A stretch of 64,000 bases of DNA from Arthrobacter sp. OY3WO11 (GTDB lineage Bacteria; Actinomycetota; Actinomycetes; Actinomycetales; Micrococcaceae): contig NZ_LWLP01000001.1 in assembly GCF_001641125.1 (NCBI RefSeq), forward strand, positions 3,122,133 to 3,186,132, written 5' to 3'. The notes beneath the pieces are model-generated. The model saw nothing but the letters and a program-made list of their open reading frames with translations. It was not told where the DNA came from and made no database searches. Positions 16,774 through 26,912 of the stretch are shown one piece after another. A program made the position numbers and the translations under genes. Position 1 is the stretch's first letter. The number at the start of each line of letters is the position of its first letter.

Positions 16774-17679
16774 ATGGCCCCTGGCCTTTACGGTGCCGAC
16801 ATTGAACAGTTGCGGTCCTTGTCCAAATCCATGGACCGCTCCTGGTCGCGCCTGATGGATACAGAGCGCCAGATTACGAGCCTTGTAGCGGGCATTGACT
16901 GGAAGGGCAGCGACGCTGGCAACTTCCGCCGCGAGTGGGGCAGCAACCTGCGCCCGATGCTGAACAAGGCGTCCCAGTCGCTGATCGACGCCTCACGGAC
17001 CCTCTTGACGCAGGCCGATGAACAGGAGAATGCCAGCACGAACGGGGGCACGGCCGGTTCCGGACCGCGAGCCGCAACCAGTCCGGCAGGGCCTGGAACT
17101 CCGGGGGCAACTCCGACGACCGGTCTTGAAGGCGTCCTCTCCGTCGCCGGAAGCCCGGAATGGTGGGCCGCCAACGCCGCAGTGACCGGGGCAGGCCTTT
17201 ATACGGACAGCCTCCTGGCCACGATGGCCAAAGGAGACCTCCTCACGAAACTGACCAACTGGCCATGGCTGACCGCGCAGTACGGCCAGACCCCCGGAGT
17301 TGGCTATGTCCGTGGAACACAGCTCCTGAACGGCACTTCCATGCTGGGACGCCTTTCCGGCGGCCTGGGCGTCGCGACCGGCGCGCTTCAGATCGTGCAA
17401 GGCGCTGCCACCGGCAACACCGGGATGGCCATTGACGGCAGCATCTCCACGGTCCTGGCGGCGGGAAGCTTCATCCCTGGGGCCGGCCCTTTCTTCGCGG
17501 TCGCCGGCATCGCCTGGGGCGGCATGGGCCTCCTTGCTTCGAACCTCGGCTATGGTTCAGCCTCCGAGATGGTCGCAGATGCAACCAGGAATACCGTCAA
17601 CGCTGTGTCCAACGCCGCCAGAGAGACCGTCGATGCCGTGGCTGACGGGGCCAAGAAAGTCTGGGGCTGGCTCACGTGA
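16774..17679 (+). CDS. WXG100-like protein with hydrophobic glycine-rich C-terminal domain
   Basis: 301 residues; ATG 16774 follows AAGGAG. Residues 1-95 form two predicted helices joined by a W-x-G turn (W43, G45 in IDWKGSDA), the hallmark of WXG100/ESX substrates. Residues 80-125 are a Ser/Thr/Pro/Gly linker. The C-terminal half holds Ala/Gly-rich hydrophobic segments (about 205-275) followed by an amphipathic helix ending in KKVWGWLT. This resembles polymorphic effectors of type VII secretion with a membrane-active C-terminus, but that function is inference. No EccC or other secretion core gene is in the window. It heads a cluster of four plus-strand genes. Confidence 0.65.
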   Translation: MAPGLYGADIEQLRSLSKSMDRSWSRLMDTERQITSLVAGIDWKGSDAGNFRREWGSNLRPMLNKASQSLIDASRTLLTQADEQENASTNGGTAGSGPRAATSPAGPGTPGATPTTGLEGVLSVAGSPEWWAANAAVTGAGLYTDSLLATMAKGDLLTKLTNWPWLTAQYGQTPGVGYVRGTQLLNGTSMLGRLSGGLGVATGALQIVQGAATGNTGMAIDGSISTVLAAGSFIPGAGPFFAVAGIAWGGMGLLASNLGYGSASEMVADATRNTVNAVSNAARETVDAVADGAKKVWGWLT

Positions 17680-17731
17680 CACCCCGGCTTCCCTAGAATA
17701 AAACCCGAGATCTGTCTACCCAAAGGCTGCT

Positions 17732-18364
17732 GTGACCATTCAAGACGACGCACCACTGCTCATCACCGAACACGAACTCATTGCCCTGATCGCCCTGGCA
17801 GGAACCACGGGGGCGCTCAAATGCCAGAGCCTGTTCAGGCTTGACCACGCTGCCGGTGCACCCCTCGAACAGGCCGGTGTGGCTACGCTCCTGGAACGCG
17901 GGCTCATGAAAGTTGAAGAGGAAAGCCTCCTCCCGGTGGGTCCTGCCGCCGGCGTTGCAGCTGTCCTCGCGGACTCCGATGCGTGGCTGGAGGTCGCCCT
18001 GGTGACGCCGAAGGCCGAGCATGTCTATTTCCTGTTCGGATCAGGCAACGGCGCCCTGCTCCTCAGCCTCAGCAAGTACGGCGTCCACGAGCTGCGTCCC
18101 CTGACCGATGCTGACGGCATGTTCACCACCGCCGTCGAGATGGTCAGCTTCTACCTGGGTACCGCACCGGACGGGCGCCCCGCCGCGGGCACGCTCCGCC
18201 GGCACGTTGCGGACGGCACGTTCCACTCCGTCCATATCAAGGCCGGGGCGGATGGTTCCCTTGAGATCGTTAACGGCGACGACGCACACCCAGCCCCCGT
18301 TGCCCTGCGTCCGGAGGACTTGGAAGACCGCCTGCGCCAAGGTTTGGGTCTTCAGACGGCATGA
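17732..18364 (+). CDS. hypothetical protein, possibly EspG-like
   Basis: 210 residues from GTG 17732, after AAAGG. It is soluble, with no signal peptide. The pattern of an N-terminal helical region ending in a short 'LLERGLM' helix, followed by alternating strands (WLEVALVT, HVYFLFGS, ALLLSLSKYG, HELRPL), resembles EspG-type chaperones of type VII secretion systems. The resemblance is by eye only. A TAGAAT -10 candidate lies at 17694-17699. It overlaps the next gene by 4 nt (ATGA) and follows the WXG-like gene by 52 nt, so a chaperone role for that effector is an attractive guess. Confidence 0.5.
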   Translation: MTIQDDAPLLITEHELIALIALAGTTGALKCQSLFRLDHAAGAPLEQAGVATLLERGLMKVEEESLLPVGPAAGVAAVLADSDAWLEVALVTPKAEHVYFLFGSGNGALLLSLSKYGVHELRPLTDADGMFTTAVEMVSFYLGTAPDGRPAAGTLRRHVADGTFHSVHIKAGADGSLEIVNGDDAHPAPVALRPEDLEDRLRQGLGLQTA

Positions 18365-19002
18365 CACACCCCGTTCCCTTCCCCGCCAACCTGCCCGCGT
18401 ACTCCCTCGATCACTGGCTTTCCCCGGAGCTGGCCCGGGTCAGCCCCCCAAACGCTCCGTCCCGTTTACGGCAACTGGCCGATGCCCAGGGCACGCTGGC
18501 GGCAGGCTGGAGCAGCGCGATCGCCGGCGGACCCGTCCTGGCCCTGGCGGGTTTGTTCTTCTCAGTCGTGTCAGGAAACCCTGCCGCGATGTTGGTGCTC
18601 GGCCCACTGGGTGCCGCCCTCACGGTGCTGGGCTTGATCTCGTGGAAGCGGGTTCGTGGCCGGCTTCCCAATACGAACAAGCTGCTCATCACCCGCGGCC
18701 CCGGTAATGCCCGCGGCGGCATCGCCATGGTGGCCGGGCTGGCCGGCCTCATTGGTGCGGCCATGGTCATGGCACTTCCGACGGCCGCCGAACGCGGCAC
18801 AACAGTTTCGCTTATTGGTGCCTACCTCCTCGTTGTGGCTGTTCTTGTGGCTTGCATTGTGGTCCCGTCGGCAGTGCTGGGCCGCGCCCGGGAGTCGTTC
18901 CGGCTGCGGATCCAGTCGAACCCGGAACTGCGCAGGGCTGTGGAACAGGACCTTGCAGTCTGGCGCGATCCCCACGGCAGCGCAGGCTACGGCCCGCTCT
19001 GA
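18361..19002 (+). CDS. polytopic membrane protein of unknown function
   Basis: 213 residues; its ATG overlaps the previous stop (ATGA), so the two are coupled. After about 50 soluble residues come four membrane helices (about 55-75, 77-97, 117-137, 147-170), then a C-terminal cytoplasmic segment of about 40 residues. The second and third helices are separated by a basic loop (WKRVRGRLPNTNK). I recognise no family. Context with the WXG-like and EspG-like genes suggests a membrane partner or immunity-type protein, which is inference only. Confidence 0.6.
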   Translation: MTHPVPFPANLPAYSLDHWLSPELARVSPPNAPSRLRQLADAQGTLAAGWSSAIAGGPVLALAGLFFSVVSGNPAAMLVLGPLGAALTVLGLISWKRVRGRLPNTNKLLITRGPGNARGGIAMVAGLAGLIGAAMVMALPTAAERGTTVSLIGAYLLVVAVLVACIVVPSAVLGRARESFRLRIQSNPELRRAVEQDLAVWRDPHGSAGYGPL

Positions 19003-19059
19003 CTTTCGGGACAAACCGGAATCCCGCCATCCTTACAGGCATGGCCGTACACCAATAGC

Positions 19060-19065
19060 TACAGT
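19060..19065 (+). promoter_or_regulatory. -10 element of gene at 19072 (leaderless)
   Basis: TACAGT lies 6 nt before ATG 19072, with no ribosome-binding site between. Confidence 0.45.
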
Positions 19066-19071
19066 TGCCAT

Positions 19072-19677
19072 ATGGGTTCACGGTGGGTATTTGACGGCCA
19101 CATTGCCGGCATCGGCACGGCCTCCGGGCTTCGCGCCGTAGTGGGCATCTGGCAGGAGTCGCCCTTCGGGCCCTTTGCCGACGTCATGGTCCAGCACCCC
19201 TCCGGGCACCGGCAGCTCCTGGCACCCGGCACGGAGGTGGCAGATTTCATCGCAGCCACGTACACGTTCGACGACGTCACGGAGGTTGACCTGTCGGCGC
19301 GGCTGGGCCACGGGGCGCTGGAGGTTGACGCCGGTCCCCTGGCGATCAGCGCCCGCCTCGGCGGGCGGGGCCTCCTGGGGAGGATGCTGCGGGCAGTCCC
19401 CCGGCGCCTTGCCGTGCACCCCGGCTGGCTGCACGCCATCAGTCCGGTCGCGGGGATCCTCAGCAACGGCTCCCGGACCTCCGGCACCGCGGGCAGCGGC
19501 CGGCGGGAGTACTACGGGGTGAGCGACCTGCACACCATCACATCCGCCGTCGTAAGCTGGGACGGCGTTGATGCCGGCGCGCTGGCGCCGGTCCGCCCTG
19601 CCGTGACGTTCGGGTTCAGCAGCGTCCCGCCGCGGCCGGGCGTTGCGCGCGTCCGCACGACGGTGGCGGAGTCCTAG
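19072..19677 (+). CDS. hypothetical protein
   Basis: 201 residues, soluble, with no signal peptide. The N-terminal half is beta-rich (WVFDGHIAGIGTASGLRAVVGIW, then FADVMVQHPSGHRQLLAPG) and the C-terminal half contains HAISPVAGILSNGSR and REYYGVSDLHTITSA. I recognise no family. It has its own leaderless-type start, so it may be independent of the WXG-like cluster upstream. Its TAG stop is read in both directions: the palindrome CTAG at 19674-19677 also supplies the stop of the convergent ABC transporter. Confidence 0.6.
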   Translation: MGSRWVFDGHIAGIGTASGLRAVVGIWQESPFGPFADVMVQHPSGHRQLLAPGTEVADFIAATYTFDDVTEVDLSARLGHGALEVDAGPLAISARLGGRGLLGRMLRAVPRRLAVHPGWLHAISPVAGILSNGSRTSGTAGSGRREYYGVSDLHTITSAVVSWDGVDAGALAPVRPAVTFGFSSVPPRPGVARVRTTVAES

Positions 19678-21512
19678 GCCCCTTCTGCTTCCTCCACCGT
19701 GAGCTGGGATTCAAACATCCTGAAGTAGCGGCCGCGAAGCGCAACGAGCTCTTTGTGCGTCCCCTGCTCCACGACCCTGCCGTCCTCGAGCATGTACACG
19801 ATGTCCGCCTTCTCGATGGTGGCGAGGCGGTGGCTGATGGCGATGATGGTGCTGCTGCGGTCTGCGAAGAGGCGGGTGAAAATCCGGTGCTCGGCCAGGG
19901 CGTCAATGGCGGAGGTTGGCTCGTCCATCACCATGAACGAGGCGTCACGGTAGAAGTTCCGGGCCATGGCGAGGCGCTGCCACTGCCCGCCCGAGAGTCC
20001 GCTGCCCTTCCGTCCGCGCGGGTCCTCCATCCAGTTGCTGACGTGGTTGTCCAGGCCGTTGGGGAGTTTGTTGATGAAGTCCAGCGCCTCCGCGTCCGCC
20101 GCAGCCGTGCGGATGCGGGCGTCGTCTCGGGGCGAATCGACGTCCCCGAAGTAGATGTTCTCCGCGGCCGTGGCGAACTCGTACTTGAGGAATTCCTGGC
20201 TCAGCACCGCCAGGTGCCGGTGCCAGGAGGTGACGTCGACGGCGGCGAGGTCCACGCCGTCGAGCATTACCTGTCCGGAATCCGGGCGGTAGAGCCCGCC
20301 CAGGATCCTGATCAGCGTGGACTTGCCTGCACCGTTCTCCCCCACGATCGCGATGTGCTGGCCCTCGCGGATGGTCAGGCTGATGCCGCGGATCACCTCG
20401 ATGTCGCTGCCCGTGTAAGTGAAGCGGATGTCCTTCAGCTCCACGGTCTTCGGTGCCTGCAGCAGCGGCGGGGCGTGCTCCGAATGCACGGGCATGGCCA
20501 TGAACAGCTCGTAATCCTTGAGGTTCGCCAGGTCCTCGTCGATGGAGCTGAGGGAGGACACCAGGTTGTTCGCCGTGGACAGCGCCCTGCTGACGATCTG
20601 CTGCACGTAGAGGAACTGGCCCACCGGCTGCGCGCGGGCGATGATCTGCCCCACCACCCAGATCAGGGACACCACTTCAGCCCCGTACTGGAGCGCATCG
20701 GCCGCAAGCTGCTTGGGGATGTACCGCCGCTGGTAGTCCAGGCGGCGGCGCTCGTCCGCATCCCGCAGCCGGGAGCGGAGGTCCATCAGGAAGCCAACGA
20801 TTCCGTAGAGCCGCATCTCGGCGATGTGCTGCGGCCGGAGGAGGTTGGTTTCGATCATCCTCCGCTGGCGGCGCGAGTCCACCTGCGTGTTCCAGTGCGC
20901 AATCTGCTCCCGGGACAGCTTGAACTGCAGGTAGACGCTGGGGACAATCGCCACCAGGACGATCACGGCGATCCACCAGCTGACCAGCAGCAGCGCCCCC
21001 ACAGCCAGGATGACGGACACCAGCTGCGTGAAGATGGCGGCGATCCGGTCAAGCACCCGGGCGTAGGAGTCGGAGAACCGTTTGGCGCGGTCGTAGAGGT
21101 CAACGGTTTCTTTGTCGTCGTACCGCCAGAATTCCAGGGCCAGGAACCGCTCGTACATCTGGTCGCCCACAATGGCGCCCACCTTGAAGCTCATCAGCTG
21201 CTGGATGTAGCGGTCCACGCTGCTGAACGCGCCCCAGAAGAGCCCCAGGGCAGCGGTGATGATGACGTAGACGATCGCCTGCTGGCCGGCCTCGGCGTCA
21301 CCTGCATAGGCGGCAGCCAGCGCCGTGGTGGTCAGGGCGGCGAAGTAGGTGGTGACCAGCGGAAGCACGGCCGAGATCAGCGAGCCGAGCACCTTCATGA
21401 CCACGGCGCCCGGCGAGGCCCGGAAACTGACCCGCAGCACCTGGGCTACGGCCCGGGCATACGGACGAAGGGCCAGCCGCCGTGGCGGCTGGCCCTTCGT
21501 CGGGGTGTTCAC
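19674..21512 (-). CDS. ABC exporter with fused permease and ATPase
   Basis: 612 residues as a half-transporter from GTG 21512, or about 588 from GTG 21440; neither start has a well-placed ribosome-binding site. The permease (about 25-345) has six membrane helices. The ATPase has Walker A GENGAGKST (391-399), signature LSGGQWQRLAMAR and Walker B FMVMDEPTSAID, all intact, plus a normal H-loop (ISHRLATI). The substrate cannot be told; related fused exporters move lipids, peptides or drugs. The first codons lie inside the long guaB hairpin, which argues for the shorter start or for coupled control. Confidence 0.85.
   Translation of the reverse strand: MNTPTKGQPPRRLALRPYARAVAQVLRVSFRASPGAVVMKVLGSLISAVLPLVTTYFAALTTTALAAAYAGDAEAGQQAIVYVIITAALGLFWGAFSSVDRYIQQLMSFKVGAIVGDQMYERFLALEFWRYDDKETVDLYDRAKRFSDSYARVLDRIAAIFTQLVSVILAVGALLLVSWWIAVIVLVAIVPSVYLQFKLSREQIAHWNTQVDSRRQRRMIETNLLRPQHIAEMRLYGIVGFLMDLRSRLRDADERRRLDYQRRYIPKQLAADALQYGAEVVSLIWVVGQIIARAQPVGQFLYVQQIVSRALSTANNLVSSLSSIDEDLANLKDYELFMAMPVHSEHAPPLLQAPKTVELKDIRFTYTGSDIEVIRGISLTIREGQHIAIVGENGAGKSTLIRILGGLYRPDSGQVMLDGVDLAAVDVTSWHRHLAVLSQEFLKYEFATAAENIYFGDVDSPRDDARIRTAAADAEALDFINKLPNGLDNHVSNWMEDPRGRKGSGLSGGQWQRLAMARNFYRDASFMVMDEPTSAIDALAEHRIFTRLFADRSSTIIAISHRLATIEKADIVYMLEDGRVVEQGTHKELVALRGRYFRMFESQLTVEEAEGA
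21464..21501 (-). terminator. 18-bp palindromic hairpin between guaB and the ABC exporter
   Basis: A perfect 18-bp stem with only GT as loop (left arm from 21464, right arm to 21501) lies 29 nt past the guaB stop. It has no U-tract on either strand. It overlaps the first codons of the exporter reading frame if that starts at 21512. Confidence 0.7.
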
Positions 21513-21529
21513 CCCTTCAGGATGCGTTG

Positions 21530-23194
<1,665 letters not shown>

Positions 23195-23211
23195 TCAGCG
23201 CCAATCCCCCT

Positions 23212-23227
23212 ATTCCACGCGTGGAAT
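23212..23227 (-). promoter_or_regulatory. perfect 16-bp palindrome upstream of guaB
   Basis: ATTCCACGCGTGGAAT is its own reverse complement. It lies 170 nt upstream of the guaB start, next to an AT-rich patch (about 23174-23190, with TAAATATTAG) that could contain the promoter. It may be an operator, or part of the region after the acyltransferase gene at 23286, though that gene ends on the other side. Confidence 0.4.
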
Positions 23228-23285
23228 GTGAGCAACCGCACCCTCCCAGCCGCTCCTTGCCACCCGCTGCTGCTGTTGGCTGCTT

Positions 23286-25364
23286 TCAGCTCCAGCCCGC
23301 AGCAGCCAGCAGCCGCTGCTCGAACATGGGGATCATGCTTTCCACGTAGGTCCGCGTGAGGTGGTTGTCGTCCTTATAGACGTAGACGTTGCCCACCACG
23401 CCGGGACAGATGCCCCGCGCGCAGATGAAATCGCTGAGATCCATCAGGTGAAGTCCGTCCAGTTTGCCCCGGTAGCTTTCCAGCGGGGACGCTTCCACCA
23501 GGGACTCCTCCAGGGACACACTGCACTCCGGTGCGTCCGGGCCGTTGCGCTGGATGCATTCGGGCATGTTGAACGTAAAGCGCGGGTTGTCCCGGATGCC
23601 GATGACCTCGATCCCGGCTTCCGCGAACGGCTGGACCCCCTCCAGGTACCCCGGGACCTCGGTTTCGAACGGGGCTTCCTCATGCGTCAGCGATGCCACG
23701 GTGAACACTGCGTCCGGCTGATGCTCCAGGACGTAGGCGGCGCTGGCCTGGTTGTAGGCGTTGCACTCCGCATTCCGTTCTGCGGACTCCGCCCCAAAGC
23801 GGCACGCCGGCATCAGCAGCGTCACCAGTTCCCAGCTCCGCTTGGCGGCAATCGGCGCCAGCGCACCCAGGTACTGCTGGGAGTGGGAGTCGCCCAGGAC
23901 CACGATGCGCTTGGTCACCGCGCCGTCCGGAACCTCCTGCCGGCATCCTTCGAGGATGGGGTTGCTGGTGGCGTTGGCACCGGTGCAGGGCGCGTGGATT
24001 CCGGCCCAGTCGTTGTCCAGCGCCGAGGGGCCGGGGATGATCCTGGCATCAGGGGTGGTCACCGCGGCGTTCTCCGGGTTGAGCGCGGCGGCCCCTGGCG
24101 TGAGCTCCCGCGGCTGGGCCGCCGTCGCGCTTTCCTCTGCGGTGAGCGTGGTCTGCCAGATGGCCACGGGTCCGGCCAGGAGCGCGCCACAGGCGGCAAT
24201 GACGACGGCGGTGCGCCAGGCCCGGCGCTGCGGCCAGTGCCAGTCGCGCAGCGGCTTTTCAACAAAGCGCGTGGTAAGGACGGCAAGCACGACAGAAGCG
24301 CCAACGACCGCCAGGCCTTGGGCCAGGTTGGGTGCCTCCACGCCGGTGGCGGCAAGCGCCAGGACCAGGACCGGCCAGTGCCAGAGGTAGAGGGCGTAGG
24401 AATTGTCTCCGAGCGCCACCAGGGGCTTGCTGCTGAGGAACCTGTCCACGCCGAAGCGGCTGCCGGATTGTCCCGCGACGATGATGGCGGCAGCCGCCAG
24501 GGTGGGCCACAGCGCCACGAAGCCGGGGAACGAGCGGTCCACCGTGAGCAGCAGGCCGCAGGAGACCATGGCTGCCAGGCCTGCCCAGCCCAGAACCACC
24601 CGGAGCGCCCGGCCCGGGTTGAGGTAGGGCAGGCCCAGCGCCAGGAGCGAGCCCAGCGCGAATTCCCAGAGCCGTGTCCGGGTGTCGAAGTAGGCGTACG
24701 CCTGGTTGCCGGCGGTCTGCTCCACGGAGTAGGCGAGGGACACGGCGAAGACTGTGCCAAAGACCAGGGCCAGCAGACCGCGGTAGGTGACCCGGTTGAG
24801 CGCGGGGATCCGGTGCAGCAGCACCAGCAGCGCCGCGGTGCCGGCGAAGATGAGGGGCCAGAGGATGAACACCTGTCCTTGGATGGACAACGACCAGAAG
24901 TGCTGGAGCGGGCTGGCTCCGGCGTGGTCCTGGGCATAGTAGTCAACGGCAGTGTCTGCGAGCAGCCAGTTCTGGCTGTACAGCAGTGACGCCCAGGCCT
25001 GGTCCAGCACCTGCGGCCAGCGGCTCTGCGGCAGGATCAGCCACGTCCCGGCGAGGACTCCCAGGATGACCACGACGGCGGCGGGCAGCAGCCGCTTGAA
25101 CAGGTGCAGCCAGTGCCCAAGGAGGCCGAACGGGCGCCCTGCCTCGGCTTTCCGGACGAAGGACAGGGTCAGCAGGAACGCGGAGATGAGCAGGAAGATG
25201 TCCACTCCCCCGGACACCCTGCCCAGCCAGACGTGGTAGGCGACCACCATGAGCACGGCGAGCGCACGGAGCCCCTGGACCTCCGGCCGGAAGGTCGGCT
25301 TCCGGTTTTTGGCGGCCGCTTCGGGCACCGGGCGGGGCGCGGCCGCGGTTCTCGCTATCGACAC
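23286..25364 (-). CDS. membrane O-acyltransferase fused to SGNH domain (OafA/YrhL type)
   Basis: 692 residues from GTG 25364, with GGAAGG 7 nt upstream. Residues about 25-400 form the multi-helix acyltransferase-3 domain, with the catalytic-type histidine in VVAYHVWLGR and the RFVEKPLRDW motif. The C-terminal third is an extracytoplasmic SGNH hydrolase-like domain, with block I VVLGDSHSQQYLG (about 490) and the Asp-x-x-His block KDDNHLT (about 666). Such fusions move acyl groups onto cell-surface polysaccharides or peptidoglycan. The acceptor cannot be told. It lies downstream of the monooxygenase-like gene with a 34-nt gap and may be co-transcribed. Confidence 0.88.
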   Translation of the reverse strand: MSIARTAAAPRPVPEAAAKNRKPTFRPEVQGLRALAVLMVVAYHVWLGRVSGGVDIFLLISAFLLTLSFVRKAEAGRPFGLLGHWLHLFKRLLPAAVVVILGVLAGTWLILPQSRWPQVLDQAWASLLYSQNWLLADTAVDYYAQDHAGASPLQHFWSLSIQGQVFILWPLIFAGTAALLVLLHRIPALNRVTYRGLLALVFGTVFAVSLAYSVEQTAGNQAYAYFDTRTRLWEFALGSLLALGLPYLNPGRALRVVLGWAGLAAMVSCGLLLTVDRSFPGFVALWPTLAAAAIIVAGQSGSRFGVDRFLSSKPLVALGDNSYALYLWHWPVLVLALAATGVEAPNLAQGLAVVGASVVLAVLTTRFVEKPLRDWHWPQRRAWRTAVVIAACGALLAGPVAIWQTTLTAEESATAAQPRELTPGAAALNPENAAVTTPDARIIPGPSALDNDWAGIHAPCTGANATSNPILEGCRQEVPDGAVTKRIVVLGDSHSQQYLGALAPIAAKRSWELVTLLMPACRFGAESAERNAECNAYNQASAAYVLEHQPDAVFTVASLTHEEAPFETEVPGYLEGVQPFAEAGIEVIGIRDNPRFTFNMPECIQRNGPDAPECSVSLEESLVEASPLESYRGKLDGLHLMDLSDFICARGICPGVVGNVYVYKDDNHLTRTYVESMIPMFEQRLLAAAGWS

Positions 25365-25398
25365 AAAAGACCTTCCAGCGGCGGGCAAAACATCAATT

Positions 25399-26478
25399 CT
25401 ACCGAGGCACAGGGATTTTCCGGGAAAGGTAACGGGCATCACGGACTGAACCGGGAAGGGTGGCGGACGCTGCCGCGTAGAGGAATTCCTGCCCGAGGAA
25501 GAACAGGCCCGGCACATCAAGCGCCACGCCCCGCCGCTGCCGTGGCATCGCGCCGGCGTCCAGCAGGTCCGGATCCATCCAGGAAAAGTCTTCCCGGAAC
25601 CCGGTGCACCAGATCACGTTCGCTACCTCAAGCGCCGTTCCGTCCGCCAGGACCGGCTTGCCGTCCGCCACTCCCGCGACCCGCGGCACGAAAGGCACAC
25701 CTGCCTCTAAGAGATCCTCGCTCTTGGTCCGGATCAGGGGTGCCGCATGTGCTTTGAAGGCCGGAGCCACTTTGCGGCCTATGGGCGTGCCGAGAGTAAG
25801 GACGTGCATACCGAGGAAACGCACGATGGGCAGGAAGTACCTGGCCGCCGTCCGTCCATGCTTTACGGGGAGCTCGCCGCCCGGCTTTCCTGCGACCGCA
25901 GTGGGATGCGTTCGGCTCACTTCAAGCGCAATCTCCGCACCGGAGTTCCCGAGTCCAACCACGAGGACAGGGCCGTCCTGAAGCTGGCCGGGATTCCGGT
26001 AGACGCTGGAATGGAAGTGCACCGTGGAGGGCGCCAGGCCGGCCGCGAAGCCGGGAATCCTGGGAACCTGTTCTGCACCGGTGGCCACGACCGCGTTACG
26101 CGCTTCCCAGCGGCTGCCGTTCGAGGCGGCGATGAAGCGGTCACCCTCCCGCCAGAGCCGTTCCACACGGGTTTCATGGAGTACGGGCAGGCTGTTCCTG
26201 GCGGCGTAGACCTCCAGGTAGCCGGCCACCTCATCCTTGGTTGGGAAGGACAACGGATCGGCGGGGAAGGCTTCGCCGGGCAGGCCGTCATACTTTGCCG
26301 GCGTGAATACCCTAAGCGAGTCCCACCGCCGGCGCCAGGCGTCGCCGGTTCGCGGGTTCGCATCAAGAATGAGGAAGTTCCGGTTCTGCTCTTTTAGGTG
26401 GTGGCCCAGGGCGAGGCCCGCCTGGCCCCCACCGATGATGATCGTGTCCAGCATGCCGGTCACGTTGCTGCTGCTCAT
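25399..26478 (-). CDS. flavin-dependent monooxygenase-like NAD(P)-binding protein
   Basis: 359 residues from ATG 26478, with AGGAG upstream; frames extending further upstream are not supported. The N-terminal FAD-binding motif IIIGGGQAGLALG is at 13-25 and the NAD(P)H motif VVGLGNSGAEIALEV is near 176. WRRRWDSLRVFTPAKYDGLPG and the C-terminal CTGFREDFSWM are typical of the CzcO/YUCCA-like flavin monooxygenase group. Likely substrates are small lipophilic molecules or amines, not identifiable here. Its start overlaps the stop of the SemiSWEET-like gene (ATGA), so the two are coupled. Confidence 0.88.
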   Translation of the reverse strand: MSSSNVTGMLDTIIIGGGQAGLALGHHLKEQNRNFLILDANPRTGDAWRRRWDSLRVFTPAKYDGLPGEAFPADPLSFPTKDEVAGYLEVYAARNSLPVLHETRVERLWREGDRFIAASNGSRWEARNAVVATGAEQVPRIPGFAAGLAPSTVHFHSSVYRNPGQLQDGPVLVVGLGNSGAEIALEVSRTHPTAVAGKPGGELPVKHGRTAARYFLPIVRFLGMHVLTLGTPIGRKVAPAFKAHAAPLIRTKSEDLLEAGVPFVPRVAGVADGKPVLADGTALEVANVIWCTGFREDFSWMDPDLLDAGAMPRQRRGVALDVPGLFFLGQEFLYAAASATLPGSVRDARYLSRKIPVPR

Positions 26479-26819
26479 GGCTGCGCTCCTGCTTCGTTGG
26501 TTGGGTATGCCTGCGAGTGAACCTTCCGGCGGGCTGCTGCCGTTCTGCTCCCCAGGGCGCCCGGCTCCCTGTATTGCAGCCACCAGGCAAGCATCAGTGC
26601 AGATGCCAGAACGTAGGCAACGTGCAGCACCCAGATGGGACCGGCCGGGAGGTCGAAGACGTAGACGGAGTGGACGGCGTTGGCAACGTTGCTCAGGACC
26701 AGGTTTCCCAGACTGTAGGAAGCAAGGTCCCGCGTGCGTGCGGCTTTCACCAGCATCGGCAGGATTCCCAGTGCGAAAAGCACTGTGGAAACTGTGCCCG
26801 CAAGGACTGGAAGGTTCAT
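26475..26819 (-). CDS. small SemiSWEET/PQ-loop-like membrane protein
   Basis: 114 residues with three membrane helices (about 5-24, 37-54, 62-81) and a short basic tail. The segment DLASYSLGNLVLSNVANAV resembles the SLGNL-type turn of MtN3/SemiSWEET transporters, which work as dimers of three-helix units. A sugar-transport role is only suggested by shape. TAGCGT lies 6 nt before ATG 26819, so the mRNA is probably leaderless. An 8-bp inverted repeat further upstream could be an operator. It is coupled to the monooxygenase-like gene. Confidence 0.7.
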   Translation of the reverse strand: MNLPVLAGTVSTVLFALGILPMLVKAARTRDLASYSLGNLVLSNVANAVHSVYVFDLPAGPIWVLHVAYVLASALMLAWWLQYREPGALGSRTAAARRKVHSQAYPTNEAGAQP

Positions 26820-26825
26820 GCTTCG

Positions 26826-26831
26826 ACGCTA
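26826..26831 (-). promoter_or_regulatory. -10 element of SemiSWEET-like gene (leaderless)
   Basis: TAGCGT on the minus strand lies 6 nt before ATG 26819. Confidence 0.45.
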
Positions 26832-26870
26832 CGTGCGGGGGCACCGGGCCCGCGTCGGCAAAATCGTGTA

Positions 26871-26906
26871 ACTGCACAGCCGGGTGGATGGGTAATTTTG
26901 TGCAGT
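26871..26906 (-). promoter_or_regulatory. inverted repeat, candidate LuxR-regulator operator
   Basis: ACTGCACA (26871-26878) and TGTGCAGT (26899-26906) form a perfect 8-bp inverted repeat with a 20-bp spacer. It is centred about 70 bp upstream of the SemiSWEET-like start and directly after the LuxR-type gene. That position would suit an activator site for the transporter-monooxygenase operon. A factor-independent terminator is less likely given the long loop. Confidence 0.4.
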
Positions 26907-26912
26907 GTTTGG

